This document shows, piece by piece, positions 8,779 through 18,645 of a stretch of 64,000 nucleotides of DNA. A program made the position numbers and the translations under genes. Numbering within the stretch: position 1 is the stretch's first letter; each line of letters opens with the position of its first letter. The DNA is from Myxococcales bacterium (GTDB lineage Bacteria > Myxococcota_A > Polyangia > Polyangiales > Polyangiaceae): positions 1-64,000 of the forward strand of contig CAHJWM010000021.1 in the NCBI GenBank assembly GCA_903642325.1. Direction: 5' to 3'. Under the pieces are notes generated by a model. The model was not told where the DNA came from and searched no databases. It saw only the letters and a list, made by a program, of their open reading frames with translations.

Positions 8779-9189
8779 TCATTTGGCGAAATAGGTGGTG
8801 GCTCGCTTTTGGCCCTTGGTCGAGAGTTTCTTATCACTGATAAGCTTTTTGGCGGGTAGATTCAGCTCTTTAGTGCTGATATCGAGGCTCGAGGCAATTT
8901 GCTCGATGCGTTGACCGGGGTTCTTGCTAATGTAGCCGTGTAATTTCTTTATCAGCTGCTCTAGCTCTTCTGGAGTGCGCTTTGCGCCCTTCTTTCGGCC
9001 TGCTCCTGCGCTTGCGCTCGCGAACGCCGGAGTCGCGGCATGAGCGCCGCGACCGCGCCGACCGGGGATGCTGCTAGCTCCCGCGAGAGCCGCCTCCACG
9101 GACTCCAACGCTGCCTGCTGAATCAGATTCGAAATGTCTTCCACGAATGCATCGAGGGCAGCGCGGACCGTGTCGTTGATATTCGCCAT
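8779..9189 (-). CDS. DNA-binding HTH protein of myxobacterial type
   Basis: A 136-residue protein. It has a helical N-terminus (MANINDTVRAALDAFVEDISNLIQ), a basic Gly/Ala/Ser-rich hinge (SIPGRRGRG and GAGRKKGAKRTPEELEQLI) and a C-terminal winged-helix-like region (QRIEQIASSLDIS, ELNLPAKKLISDKKLSTKGQKR, TTYF). This C-terminal pattern is frequent in small myxobacterial proteins annotated as DNA-binding. The start at 9189 is chosen over an in-frame start at 9225 because the latter adds an atypical Met/Cys-rich leader. A nucleoid-associated or regulatory role is inferred from the basic hinge and HTH. Confidence 0.65.
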   Translation of the reverse strand: MANINDTVRAALDAFVEDISNLIQQAALESVEAALAGASSIPGRRGRGAHAATPAFASASAGAGRKKGAKRTPEELEQLIKKLHGYISKNPGQRIEQIASSLDISTKELNLPAKKLISDKKLSTKGQKRATTYFAK

Positions 9190-9392
9190 ACCGCGGGTGT
9201 ATGCGATGAACATGCAGAATGTCAATCATCGCGCGGTGAATGGTAGTCGAATTCGAAATGCGACATTCTGACACATGAATTGATCAAGACTGACGCCCGA
9301 GCGCTCGGCGCTCAAACTCAAAATACTATAATTTGCCCGCTTCCCTCAGAATCGATGTTTGAAGAATACAGCGGCGTGCGTCAGCAATGCGT
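9190..9392. other. Intergenic region
   Basis: About 200 bases upstream of the HTH gene and downstream of the radical SAM gene, both on the minus strand. It is relatively AT-rich around 9310-9335 (AAACTCAAAATACTATAATT), where a promoter for the HTH gene is plausible. A short inverted repeat at 9299-9313 lacks a T-run. Confidence 0.35.
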
Positions 9393-11246
9393 TCACAACA
9401 CCGGGAGGCGCCGCGAACGAAAGTTGATCGGCTGGCGTTGCTGGTCGACCACGCTGCCGGTTAGGCCTTCGCGCAGCCCGTGATCCGCGCGGCGCGGCGG
9501 GGAGAGCGGCGCGTTCCACGCGGCATAATCATCTGGCAGGGGGCCAGGCAGCGCCGGCTGGGCGGTACGCTCGAACAATTGGAAGTCGTGCTTCCCCACC
9601 AAGTGCAAAGGGAGACCGCGCTCGAGGCCACCCGCCTTGAACCAGGCTCGCGCGGCTTGCACGTTCTCGATCAGCACCAAGTGCTGAGGGTCGAGGCGCG
9701 CGGCGGCGAGAAAGTGATCCTGCATGCCGCTGATGTCCCGGCGTGCGTACGCGATGCAGGCTAGGTAATTCAGCGCCAAACCCGGGACCGGCGTGCCCAG
9801 GGCGAGCGCCCGCCGAACGTGGTGCTCCGCTTGCTCCAGATCTTGCGCGCGAAAGTACGCGCCGCCCAGATCTAGGTGCGCGGCGTGGTAGTCGCCGAGG
9901 TTGGCCAAGATATCGTGGTACTCGGCGACCCCCTCACGATAGTAATCCTGAAGGCCTTTATTTTTGGCAAACCAGTCGTTCATGAGCACCGTCACCTCCT
10001 CGCTCGCGTCGAACGGCACCTTGAGCTCCTGAAAGTCCTGGTTGAAGTAAAGCTCACGATCGAGCCACTTCTCCCGCTCCGCTTGCTGGAAGTCCTCGGT
10101 ACCCGGATAGATGGTGAGGCAAGAGAATATGTACTGATGGGGCTTGACCCGCGCCAGGAATGCGAGCGTCTCTCGGAATGTATCGGCCGTCTCGCCGCGG
10201 TTACCGAGCATCATATAAAAGCGCACCTGAATGCCAACGCGCTTGGCCATCGCCGCCGCGGCCTCGATCTTCTCTATCGTAATGCGTTTGTTGATGTTGT
10301 GTAGAATGCGCGGCGACCCCGTTTCGACGCCCAGGCTCAATCGCTGACAGCCGGCAAGCCGCATCTCGCGCAACAAGTCGTCGCTGAGCACGTCCACGCG
10401 CGTGTCACAGCTCCACAAGAACTGCAGCTTCCGCCCGCGGATGCCCTGGCACAACTCGAGCACACGCTTCTTGTTCGTGGTGAAGGTGTCGTCCTTTACC
10501 TGCACCATCTTCACGCTCAACCTAGCAATGGCTTTTTCGAGCGCGTCGAGCACGTAAGGTACGGATTGCCCGCGAAAGCCGCGGCCCCATGTGGTCTCCG
10601 CGCCGCAGAAGGTGCATTGCCAAGGGCAGCCGCGTGAGGTCATGACGATGTGCGTATCGAAATACTCGTGTGGCGAGGCGAGCGTGTCCAGATCGTGAAT
10701 GGAGGCGCGCGCCGGCGCGGCTTTCACTCCCGAGACGTCGCGATACAAGGTACCTGGGATACCGCGCGGGTCACTGCCCGCCTCCAGGCGCGCCACGAGC
10801 TCCATGAACGTGTCCTCGCTCTCGCCAATCGATACGCTGTCGATGGCCGGATAGTGCTCGAGCATCTCGCGCCCGAGGGGCGTGGCGTGCGGCCCGCCGA
10901 TCAACACGTGCGCAGCTGGATGAAAACGCTTGATGGCCTCCGCCAGAAGCGCCACTCCGCGGCGATTCGAGGTCCAACATGACATCCCGAAGAGCTCGGC
11001 GTCGAGCGACGCAATCACCTGTTCCACCTTGGCCCAAGTGAACGCAGAAAGATTCAACACCTTGACCTGATGGCCCGCCCTGAGCGCCTGTGCACCGAGC
11101 GAAAAGAGGCCGTACGGCGTCTGGAAGAAATCTGCGTCTAGATCCCCCGCTTCGTAGTCGGAGGGAGGGCCGTTTCCTGCCTCGTCCGCCGCCTCGCCCG
11201 GACCAGAAATCTTCCACGGAGGGGGATAAAGCAGGGCAATACGCAC
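9393..11246 (-). CDS. B12-binding radical SAM protein with C-terminal TPR
   Basis: A 617-residue protein. Residues 1-150 form a cobalamin-binding Rossmann domain (MRIALLYPPP at the start, then LIGGPHATPLGREML and SIGESEDTFMEL). The radical SAM core follows, with the [4Fe-4S] triad Cys207-x3-Cys211-x2-Cys214 (SRGCPWQCTFCGAE). It continues with KDDTFTTNKKRVLELC and LSLGVETGSPRIL. From about residue 450 the sequence becomes TPR-like (HLDLGGAYFRAQDLEQAEHHVRRAL). Members of this class carry out radical methylations or ring chemistry; the substrate here is unknown. The TPR tail suggests a protein partner. It lies 65 bases downstream of the hybrid kinase on the same strand. Confidence 0.88.
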   Translation of the reverse strand: MRIALLYPPPWKISGPGEAADEAGNGPPSDYEAGDLDADFFQTPYGLFSLGAQALRAGHQVKVLNLSAFTWAKVEQVIASLDAELFGMSCWTSNRRGVALLAEAIKRFHPAAHVLIGGPHATPLGREMLEHYPAIDSVSIGESEDTFMELVARLEAGSDPRGIPGTLYRDVSGVKAAPARASIHDLDTLASPHEYFDTHIVMTSRGCPWQCTFCGAETTWGRGFRGQSVPYVLDALEKAIARLSVKMVQVKDDTFTTNKKRVLELCQGIRGRKLQFLWSCDTRVDVLSDDLLREMRLAGCQRLSLGVETGSPRILHNINKRITIEKIEAAAAMAKRVGIQVRFYMMLGNRGETADTFRETLAFLARVKPHQYIFSCLTIYPGTEDFQQAEREKWLDRELYFNQDFQELKVPFDASEEVTVLMNDWFAKNKGLQDYYREGVAEYHDILANLGDYHAAHLDLGGAYFRAQDLEQAEHHVRRALALGTPVPGLALNYLACIAYARRDISGMQDHFLAAARLDPQHLVLIENVQAARAWFKAGGLERGLPLHLVGKHDFQLFERTAQPALPGPLPDDYAAWNAPLSPPRRADHGLREGLTGSVVDQQRQPINFRSRRLPVL

Positions 11247-11311
11247 CCCAGAACTTCAGCACGCAGTCGGGCTCCGCACAAGCACGAGTAGGACCCCGCT
11301 CAACGCTCGGC

Positions 11312-13252
11312 TCAAACAGGACCTTGCGGCGGTGACTTCAGCGCGGAAGTTAACTTTTCCGTCAGCTCCTGAGGGGTAAACGGCTTTTGTAGGAAACCGG
11401 CCAAGCCCTTGGCCGTGAAGCGGGAAGTCGCCTCGATCTCGTCGTAGCCACTCGACAAGATCACCGGAACGTCGGCGCGAATGCGGCGAATTTCGCGGAA
11501 GGCTTCCTCGCCGTTCATCTCCGGCATGGTCATGTCGAGGATTACGACTACGACTTCACTTGCGTGCTGACTAAACACCTCTGTTCCATGTCGCCCGTCG
11601 ACGGCTTGCAGCACACGAAATCCGAAAAGCTCGAGTAAGCGGGTGGCCGCCTCCCGCACGCCATGGTCGTCGTCGATCACCAGCACGAGACCCTCGCCTC
11701 GGAAGGACATGACCTCCGGGGCGGGCCGCACGGCCATGGCGTCAGTGGCAGGAAAGAACACTTTGAAAGTGGTGCCCTTGCCGGGGCTCGAATACACTTT
11801 CAACGCGCCTTTGTGGCCACGCACGATGCCCATGACCGCCGCCAATCCCAAGCCGCGACCGGTAAACTTCGTCGTAAAAAACGGATCGAAGATGCGTTTC
11901 TTCGTCGCTTCGTCCATGCCGCAACCCGTGTCGCGCACCTCTAGGCACACGTAGTTGCCGGGAGCGATGCCCTCGTTCGAAAACAAGCTCTGCGCATACG
12001 ACTCATTCATGACCTGCACGCCAGTGGCGACGATCACCGTGCCGCGTTGGTCTCCAATGGCCTCGGCCCCATTGATGACTAGGTTCATCACGACTTGCTG
12101 TATTTGCGCCACGTCTGCCGACACTGCCGGCAGCGCGGGGGCCAGCTCGAGCCGAAGCTGGACCTTTTTGGGAATCGTCGTTTCGAGCAAGCTTGCCAAC
12201 TCTCGCACGTGCATGGACATGTCGATTGGGCGTACCTCGAAGTGACCCTTTCCCGAGTACGCCAGCAACTGCCGCGTCAAGCTAGCCGCTCGGCGCGAGG
12301 CCAAGATGACATTGTCCAAGTCGGCGTGCGCCGGGCTTTCGTTCGGTAGCGATAGGATTGCACTCGAAGCGCTGCCCAAAATGGCCGTAAGCAGGTTGTT
12401 GAAGTCGTGCGCGATGCCGCCAGCAAGGACGCCCAAGCTCTCCAGCTTTTGGACCTGCAGAAGCTGAGCCTGGAGCTGTTCGCGCTCCGCCTGGATCTGT
12501 TTGCGTTCGCTGAGGTCGAGCATGAACGAGACGCCAACGCCGCTGGCTTCGTTCAGCGTGGCTGCGCCAATTAGAACCGTTAGATTACGGCCGTCCTTGT
12601 GCACGAATGTTTTTTCATACGGGCTACACACGCCGCCGGCTGCCATCTCGGCGAGCGCGCGCTCGTCCAGGTGCTCGGACCCGGGGACGCTGCTGGTGCG
12701 CCAATTGAACAGCCCTGCCGCCAAGTCCGCCCGGGTATAGCCCAGCATGGCGAGCACAGCGTCGTTGGCTTCCAAGATTTGGCCGTCGGTGCGAAAGAAC
12801 ACGAGACCGATCATGTTCGCTTCGAATACGCGCCGAAAGCGTTCCTCGTTTACACGTGCTTCTTGTTCGGCGCGCAAACGCTCCGTCACCACGTGGGCCA
12901 TGCCGAGCACGGTGCGCACTGAGCCTTCCGCGTCGCGCCTCGGACTCAGCTTCAAATCGTACGCTTTGCCATCGCGCTCGAAGCGCACTTCGCTGTCGTT
13001 ACCCGCCAGGGCGGCGTGCAGCGCGGCCAAGCCCTCGGGGAAATCACGATAGGCCTCGACTGCGCTGACACCCACGAGGGTCCCCGGACGAGAGCCGCCG
13101 GGAGGATTTACTCCCTCATTCATCAGAAACCTGCCATGAGCATCGACCTCGAATACGCGCAGCGGCGCGTTTTTCAAGACGAATTGTAATGTTTCGCTGG
13201 CGCTAGACGCCATGACTTCTTCCGCTTGCTCGGCCTTCACCCCATCCGTCAT
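11312..13252 (-). CDS. PAS-domain hybrid sensor histidine kinase
   Basis: A 646-residue cytoplasmic signalling protein. Two PAS domains (about residues 20-125 and 135-250) precede a HisKA domain with the phosphoacceptor His282 (GGIAHDFNNLLTAILG). The HATPase domain has the N box NLVINGAEAIG (~391), DTGCGM (~441) and GRGLGLAAVMG (~466). A receiver domain closes the protein, with IDDD (~526) and phospho-site Asp573 (ILDMTMPEMNG). The HDFNNLL motif places it in the NtrB-like class often found with hybrid kinases. There are no membrane segments, so it senses an internal signal. A start at 13216 (MASSAS, preceded by GGAAG) is an alternative. No dedicated output regulator is adjacent. Confidence 0.92.
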   Translation of the reverse strand: MTDGVKAEQAEEVMASSASETLQFVLKNAPLRVFEVDAHGRFLMNEGVNPPGGSRPGTLVGVSAVEAYRDFPEGLAALHAALAGNDSEVRFERDGKAYDLKLSPRRDAEGSVRTVLGMAHVVTERLRAEQEARVNEERFRRVFEANMIGLVFFRTDGQILEANDAVLAMLGYTRADLAAGLFNWRTSSVPGSEHLDERALAEMAAGGVCSPYEKTFVHKDGRNLTVLIGAATLNEASGVGVSFMLDLSERKQIQAEREQLQAQLLQVQKLESLGVLAGGIAHDFNNLLTAILGSASSAILSLPNESPAHADLDNVILASRRAASLTRQLLAYSGKGHFEVRPIDMSMHVRELASLLETTIPKKVQLRLELAPALPAVSADVAQIQQVVMNLVINGAEAIGDQRGTVIVATGVQVMNESYAQSLFSNEGIAPGNYVCLEVRDTGCGMDEATKKRIFDPFFTTKFTGRGLGLAAVMGIVRGHKGALKVYSSPGKGTTFKVFFPATDAMAVRPAPEVMSFRGEGLVLVIDDDHGVREAATRLLELFGFRVLQAVDGRHGTEVFSQHASEVVVVILDMTMPEMNGEEAFREIRRIRADVPVILSSGYDEIEATSRFTAKGLAGFLQKPFTPQELTEKLTSALKSPPQGPV

Positions 13253-13412
13253 CGATTCGATACTACCACTACTTCACTGGCTTTGGCGCGGTCGACGGCG
13301 AACGCCCGAGTAAAGGAGCTAAACACGATCGATGATTGGCAATCTATCGAAGATTCGAGAGCCGCGAGCTTCGATTCGAGCCCGAACCCACTCTGCCATT
13401 CGCGTGATCGGA

Positions 13413-14795
13413 TCAGATGGCGGACAGCGGTAGATCGGGCAGATTAGAGCCGTTTTTGCGGATGATTTCGGCGTAAAAATGCCCTGAATCTTTCACGGTG
13501 CGCGCGAGCGTCTGATAATCCACGTGGATCAGCCCAAAGCGCTCACGGTACCCCTGTGCCCATTCGAAATTATCCATCACCGACCATTGAAAGTAGCCCG
13601 CGACGTCGGCTCCATGCTCACTGGCGCGACGCAGCGCGGCCAAGTAGCGCGTCAAAAAGTCAATCCGTTGCGGGTCATGTACCTTGCCGTCGACAGACAC
13701 TAGATCGCGCAGCGAAAGGCCATTTTCGGTGATGAATATCGGCTTTCGATAGCGCTCGTGAAAAAAACGAGCGCCCCAGTAAAGCGCATCCGGTGTGACC
13801 GGCCAACCCAGGGCGGTCACGGGGTAGCCGACCGGATAAGGCACCAGCTCACCACCGGACTTGCCGTCGGCTTTCGCTTTGACCCGTTCCCACGCGTAGA
13901 TGTTGATCCCAAAAAAGTCCAACGGCTGACCGATGGTGGTCATGTCACCATCGAGGATTTCGGGCCCTTCGTCGCCGAATGCGTCCAATAGGCCTTTGGG
14001 ATATTCGCCCAGGAACACCGGGTCCAGCCAAAGCCCATTGTGCGAAATGCTCTTCTCGAACGAGCCGAACATCACGCTTTTGGCAGCCACGATGTCGAGC
14101 GGCGAGTCCGTATGTGGAATGCGACCCACTGCGGCTGGCGCGAAGCCCACGCGGCAGGATTGCTTCGTATACGCGCGGATGGCCTGCACGGCCTTACCAT
14201 GCGAAAGCAGGATGTTGTGTGCGGCGCGGGTCAACTCCGCAAATCGCAGCCTGTCCCCCGGCGCGTGAATGCCGGTCTGGTAACCCATGCCGAGGAAAAT
14301 GGAGGGCTCGTTGAAAGTCATCCAATTCTTCACGCGATCCGAAAGGCGCTCGACCACGACGCGCGTGTAGTCGGCGAACCAGTCCGATGAATCGCGATTC
14401 AGCCAGCTGCCGCGATGGTAAAGAGCGAGCGGCAAGTCCCAGTGAAACAGGGTCACGTACGGTTCGATGCCTGCGGCCAGGAGCGCATCGATCAGTCGGT
14501 CGTAAAACGCGAGCCCAGCTGAGCTCACGGGGCCGATACCCTGGGGTATTATGCGGGGCCAGGAGATACTCAAGCGATAAGCATGCAGGCCCATCTGCTG
14601 CATGAGCGCGACGTCCTCCCGGTAGCGGTGATAGTGATCGCAGGCCACGTCTCCATGGTGATTTTGAAAGACCGCGCCAGCCTTTTTGCAAAACATGTCC
14701 CAGACGGATGGGCCCTTTCCGTCGGCCCGGGCGGCGCCCTCTATTTGATAGGATGCGGCGGCGGCGCCCCAGACGAAGTCATTCGGGAAAGGCAT
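13413..14795 (-). CDS. Beta-glucosidase, glycoside hydrolase family 1
   Basis: A 460-residue enzyme of full GH1 length. The N-terminal FPNDFVWGAAAASYQIEGA is the family signature. The acid/base Glu163 lies in WMTFNEPSIF and the nucleophile Glu357 in PIFITENGLS. The binding segment RLSISWPRIIPQG and the C-terminal FQWSVMDNFEWAQGYRERFG are also present. It has no signal peptide, so it probably hydrolyses beta-linked oligosaccharides such as cellobiose or laminaribiose in the cytoplasm. It could finish degradation of the glucan handled by the GH81/GH16 enzymes elsewhere in the window, but that link is inference. Confidence 0.95.
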   Translation of the reverse strand: MPFPNDFVWGAAAASYQIEGAARADGKGPSVWDMFCKKAGAVFQNHHGDVACDHYHRYREDVALMQQMGLHAYRLSISWPRIIPQGIGPVSSAGLAFYDRLIDALLAAGIEPYVTLFHWDLPLALYHRGSWLNRDSSDWFADYTRVVVERLSDRVKNWMTFNEPSIFLGMGYQTGIHAPGDRLRFAELTRAAHNILLSHGKAVQAIRAYTKQSCRVGFAPAAVGRIPHTDSPLDIVAAKSVMFGSFEKSISHNGLWLDPVFLGEYPKGLLDAFGDEGPEILDGDMTTIGQPLDFFGINIYAWERVKAKADGKSGGELVPYPVGYPVTALGWPVTPDALYWGARFFHERYRKPIFITENGLSLRDLVSVDGKVHDPQRIDFLTRYLAALRRASEHGADVAGYFQWSVMDNFEWAQGYRERFGLIHVDYQTLARTVKDSGHFYAEIIRKNGSNLPDLPLSAI

Positions 14796-14988
14796 GGTGG
14801 GCTGTTCGTTCAGGTAGCGAGTGGTTAGGCGGCGGTTACCGATTCATATATTTTCTCGGCCGCTACCCCGCCAAGGCATATACCACCGGTCGCTCGAGCC
14901 GGTCGTCGTGTCGAAGCGTCCATCGCGTCAGCTGGTCCTACCGACACTACTTGGGCTCGCCATCGGGAAGGAAGAGCTGCCGAACAGA

Positions 14989-16206
14989 TCACACGTGGTC
15001 GCGGCCTAGCGATTGACGTAACCCGGCGTTGACGGTCAGCGTCAGCATCACGATCACGAGCAACCCCGCGCTCAATAGGTAGGGATACTCAGCACGAAGC
15101 TCGTACAGGCCGGTGCCCGCGAGCGGGCCGAGCATGCGCCCAAAGCCAAGGGCGGAGCTGTTCAGCCCGGCCACGATCCCTTGTTCGTCCTCGGTAACAC
15201 GTAACGACATACCCGCCGTAACGCCCGGAACTGCCAGGCTTTGGCCAAAGGCCTGAGTACCGAGGGCAAGCGTGAGCACGCCAAAGCGATGGGCGAAGAT
15301 CAGCAGCGCATAACCGACCAATGCGATGGGCATGCCGAGGGCCATCAAGCGCAGAGCCGACCACTTGTAGCGTCGAATCAGGAAGCCCTGCGTGAACACC
15401 GCGACGAGCCCGTACACGCCCAGAGCAAGCCCGACCGTGCGCGGCGTGTCGTGATTGGAAAGCTTTAGACGATCTTGATAATAGAAGCTGATGGTCTGCT
15501 CCATAGCGACCGATGCCAGGCTCAAGGTGAAGCCGATTGCCATGAGCGGCCACACCAGGCGCGCCACTTGCGACGTGCTGCTGGGCGGCACCTCGCCGCC
15601 CAGCATGCGCTTCGACTCGGGCAGAAAAAACCACACGAAAGCGGCATTCAAAAAGGCGATAGACGCTGAAAAATACACCGCGGCCAGCAGGCTCAAGAGC
15701 GAGAATGCCGCGCCAATCAGCGGGCCAAATATCACGCCTAATCCGAATGCCGCGCCGATCAAGGCCATGCCCGCGGTGCGGTCGCGGCGCCCGGTCATGT
15801 CTGCCATATAAGCTTGCGCCGTGGGCAAAGTGGCCGAGGAGAATGCACCGCCAATCAGACGGGTGACGAGCAATGCCGCAAACAATGCCGGGGTCGACAC
15901 GCGCGCGCGATGCCCGAAATCCGCGATCAGTGCAAAGCACAGAAAGCTGACCCCGAAGCCGAGCACTCCACTCATCAGTACACGCTTGCGACCGATGCGC
16001 TCACTCAGTCTTCCCCAAGCGGGGCTCACGAGGACCTGCATCAAAGCGTAGCTCGCGGACAGCGAGCCAACCTGCAGCTCAGTCAGCCCGAGCTCCCGAC
16101 CCAGGGGAGCCAAAATCGGGAACAGCACACTCAAGCCGAGAATGCTGTTGAAGAGCGTGATGAAAAGGAGGCCCTTCGGAGAGATGCGGGGCTTACGTTC
16201 GTTCAA
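14989..16206 (-). CDS. MFS transporter, DHA1-type drug/metabolite exporter
   Basis: A 405-residue integral membrane protein with about twelve hydrophobic segments. Loop 2-3 has the MFS motif A, AWGRLSERIGRKRVLM. TM5 contains the antiporter-type glycine-rich motif (GLGVIFGPLIGAAFS). The overall layout matches tetracycline/multidrug proton antiporters of the TetA-like class. The substrate is unknown. A ~190-base gap separates it from the GH1 gene, so they are probably separate transcripts. It is divergent from tex, about 100 bases away. Confidence 0.88.
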   Translation of the reverse strand: MNERKPRISPKGLLFITLFNSILGLSVLFPILAPLGRELGLTELQVGSLSASYALMQVLVSPAWGRLSERIGRKRVLMSGVLGFGVSFLCFALIADFGHRARVSTPALFAALLVTRLIGGAFSSATLPTAQAYMADMTGRRDRTAGMALIGAAFGLGVIFGPLIGAAFSLLSLLAAVYFSASIAFLNAAFVWFFLPESKRMLGGEVPPSSTSQVARLVWPLMAIGFTLSLASVAMEQTISFYYQDRLKLSNHDTPRTVGLALGVYGLVAVFTQGFLIRRYKWSALRLMALGMPIALVGYALLIFAHRFGVLTLALGTQAFGQSLAVPGVTAGMSLRVTEDEQGIVAGLNSSALGFGRMLGPLAGTGLYELRAEYPYLLSAGLLVIVMLTLTVNAGLRQSLGRDHV

Positions 16207-16305
16207 AGCGGATGCCCTGGGCGTAACTGAGTTGCTTCGAGTTTGACACCACTAATCGCGAAGCACTGGACAAAAGTCTAGCTCCGGCCTACCAACGGTT
16301 TGCTC

Positions 16306-18645
16306 ATGGTCGCGCCCGAAGAAACGCCGTTCGATCCTGTCCCGGCGCTGTCCGCGGAGCTGAATCTGCCACGCGCGTCGGTTAGCGCCGTGGTCATGCT
16401 GCTCGCGGAAAGCTCCACCGTTCCTTTCATCGCTCGCTATCGAAAAGAGGCGACGGGCGGGCTGGATGAAGTTCAAATCCGCGCCATCGAGGAGCGGCGC
16501 AGCTACCTCGTCGAACTAGAAGCCCGCCGCAAGTCGATCACCGGGGAAATCTCGAGTCAGGGCAAGCTGAGTCCCGAGCTCGCGCAAAAGCTGGCCAATG
16601 CGAGCACCAAGGCCGAGCTCGAAGATTTGTATTTGCCGTTCAAGCCGAAGCGGCGGACGCGCGCCACCATTGCCAAAGAGCGCGGTCTCGGGCCACTGGC
16701 GGACCTAATTTGGTCGCAAGCGCGTGACGGCTCGCCCGTGGCCATCGCGCTCGGCTTCGTCGACGCGGCGAAGGGAGTTCCCGATGAGGCGGCGGCCCTG
16801 GCGGGCGCCCGAGACATCTGCGCTGAGCGCATCGCCGAGGAACCGGAGGTGCGGAAGCACGCCCGGGAAGCGTACGTGCGCGACGGCTCGATCCAGGTCG
16901 GCAAAACCAAAGATTTCGAAGACAAGACGACCAAGTTCGATAGCTACGCGGACTTCCGTGAGCCGGTCGCCACGATCCCGTCGCATCGCTACTTGGCGAT
17001 TCGCCGAGGCGAGACCGAAGGCGTTCTGCGCGCCGTCTTGGATGTCGACCAGAGCAACGTGGTCCCATTCGTCGAAAAGCATGTCAAGTTGGACGCGGCT
17101 TCGCCGTGGGCACGCGAGCTCGCAAGCGCCATCAAAGACGGCGTCGAGCGTCTCCTGCTGCACTCGGTGCAGGTCGATGTCCGCGTCGATCTCAAGTTGA
17201 GCGCCGACAAGGGCGCCATCGAAGTGTTCGCCCAAAACCTGCGTGAGTTGCTGTTGTCGGCGCCGTTCGGCACCAAGACCGTACTCGGCATCGACCCCGG
17301 GCAGCGAACCGGCTGTAAATGCGCAATTGTGGACGAGACTGGGAAGTTGCTCGAGCACGAAACAATCTACCTGGTGCAGGGCGACGCTGCGCTGGACCGA
17401 GCGCGGCAATCTTTGCGCGCCATGTGCAAGAAGTACGCAATTGCCGCGGTCGCCGTGGGCAACGGCACCCACGGTAGAGAAACGGAAGCCTTCGTGCGTG
17501 AACTGCTGAAGGAAGAGGGCCTGAGCGCCACGCCGCCTCCGCTGTGCATTCCCGTCAGTGAAGCCGGAGCCAGCATCTATTCCGCGAGCGACGTGGCACG
17601 AGAGGAATTCCCGGATTTGGATCTGACCGTGCGCGGTGCGATCAGCATCGCTCGGCGCTTACAAGATCCGCTGGCGGAGCTAGTCAAGGTCGATCCCAAA
17701 AGCATCGGCGTCGGGCAGTACCAACATGACGTTTTTCAGCCATTTCTGGCGAAGAAGTTGGATGAAGTGGTGGAGAGCTGCGTCAACAGCGTGGGGGTCG
17801 AAGTAAATTTGGCGAGCGCGCCGTTGCTCTCTCGCGTGGCTGGCATCGGCCCAAGCCTAGCCAGGAAGATCGTCGCCTATCGCAACGAAAAAGGCGCCTT
17901 TCGCCGGCGCAGCAAATTGTTGGAGGTCCCCGGGCTCGGGCCACGCGCCTACGAACAGGCCGCGGGCTTCTTGCGCGTGCGCGGCAGCGACCAGCCACTC
18001 GACGCCAGCGCCGTGCATCCCGAGCGCTACGCCTTGGTCGAGAATATGGCCGCGGATCTCGGCGTGCCAGTCGCCTCTCTGATCGGCAACCGCGAGTTGC
18101 TCGCCCGCGTCGACCCCAAAAAATATCAAGTCGGGGACGTCGGGGCCTTCACGCTAGACGACATTTTGAGCGAGCTGAAGAAGCCCGGACGCGATCCGCG
18201 CGCCTCTTTCGAGCCGCCGAAATTTCGCGATGACGTGCGCACGATGGAAGACTTGAAGACCGATATGATCCTGGAGGGCGTCGTCACCAACGTCACTGCG
18301 TTTGGCGCCTTCGTGGACATTGGTGTGCATCAGGACGGCTTGCTGCACGTATCGCAAATCTCCGACCGCTTCGTGAAAGATCCCAACGAAGTCGTGAAGG
18401 TCGGCGATAAGCTCAGCGTCCGCGTGCTCGAGGTCGACCTGGTTCGCAAGCGCATTGCGCTTAGTGCCAAACGCGGGAACGAGGCCCGCGTCGGCGGCGC
18501 GCGTGGCGCGGCCCCCGACCACAGAAACCCAGACCGCAGCCGTGAACGGCGCCCAGAGCAGCAGCTCCGAGCGCAGCCAGCGAAAGCCCAAGCCGCGACG
18601 CCCAGCTTCACGAACAACCCTTTTGCCGCTCATTTCCGCAAGTGA
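16306..18645 (+). CDS. tex: Tex-family transcription accessory protein / RNA-binding protein
   Basis: A 779-residue protein with the full Tex architecture. The helical N-terminal domain carries STVPFIARYRKEATGGLDE and LYLPFKPKRRTRATIAKERGL. The YqgF-like domain begins TVLGIDPGQRTGCKCA (about residue 325). The helix-hairpin-helix pair includes VAGIGPSLARKIVAYR and VPGLGPRAYEQAAGF (about 510-565). The S1 domain near 655-727 includes VTAFGAFVDIGVHQDGLLHVS. A basic disordered tail follows. Tex binds nucleic acid and RNA polymerase and affects transcript processing. The ATG at 16306 is used; a TTG two codons upstream is possible. The 3' end overlaps the convergent anti-sigma gene by 16 bases. Confidence 0.95.
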   Translation: MVAPEETPFDPVPALSAELNLPRASVSAVVMLLAESSTVPFIARYRKEATGGLDEVQIRAIEERRSYLVELEARRKSITGEISSQGKLSPELAQKLANASTKAELEDLYLPFKPKRRTRATIAKERGLGPLADLIWSQARDGSPVAIALGFVDAAKGVPDEAAALAGARDICAERIAEEPEVRKHAREAYVRDGSIQVGKTKDFEDKTTKFDSYADFREPVATIPSHRYLAIRRGETEGVLRAVLDVDQSNVVPFVEKHVKLDAASPWARELASAIKDGVERLLLHSVQVDVRVDLKLSADKGAIEVFAQNLRELLLSAPFGTKTVLGIDPGQRTGCKCAIVDETGKLLEHETIYLVQGDAALDRARQSLRAMCKKYAIAAVAVGNGTHGRETEAFVRELLKEEGLSATPPPLCIPVSEAGASIYSASDVAREEFPDLDLTVRGAISIARRLQDPLAELVKVDPKSIGVGQYQHDVFQPFLAKKLDEVVESCVNSVGVEVNLASAPLLSRVAGIGPSLARKIVAYRNEKGAFRRRSKLLEVPGLGPRAYEQAAGFLRVRGSDQPLDASAVHPERYALVENMAADLGVPVASLIGNRELLARVDPKKYQVGDVGAFTLDDILSELKKPGRDPRASFEPPKFRDDVRTMEDLKTDMILEGVVTNVTAFGAFVDIGVHQDGLLHVSQISDRFVKDPNEVVKVGDKLSVRVLEVDLVRKRIALSAKRGNEARVGGARGAAPDHRNPDRSRERRPEQQLRAQPAKAQAATPSFTNNPFAAHFRK

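Noticed and set aside
9299-9313. Six-base inverted repeat as a terminator
   Set aside because: No T-run on either strand follows it.
16705-17472. 255-codon frame antisense to tex
   Set aside because: Tex motifs on the + strand account for the region; the antisense product has no domain and arises from GC-rich codon positions.
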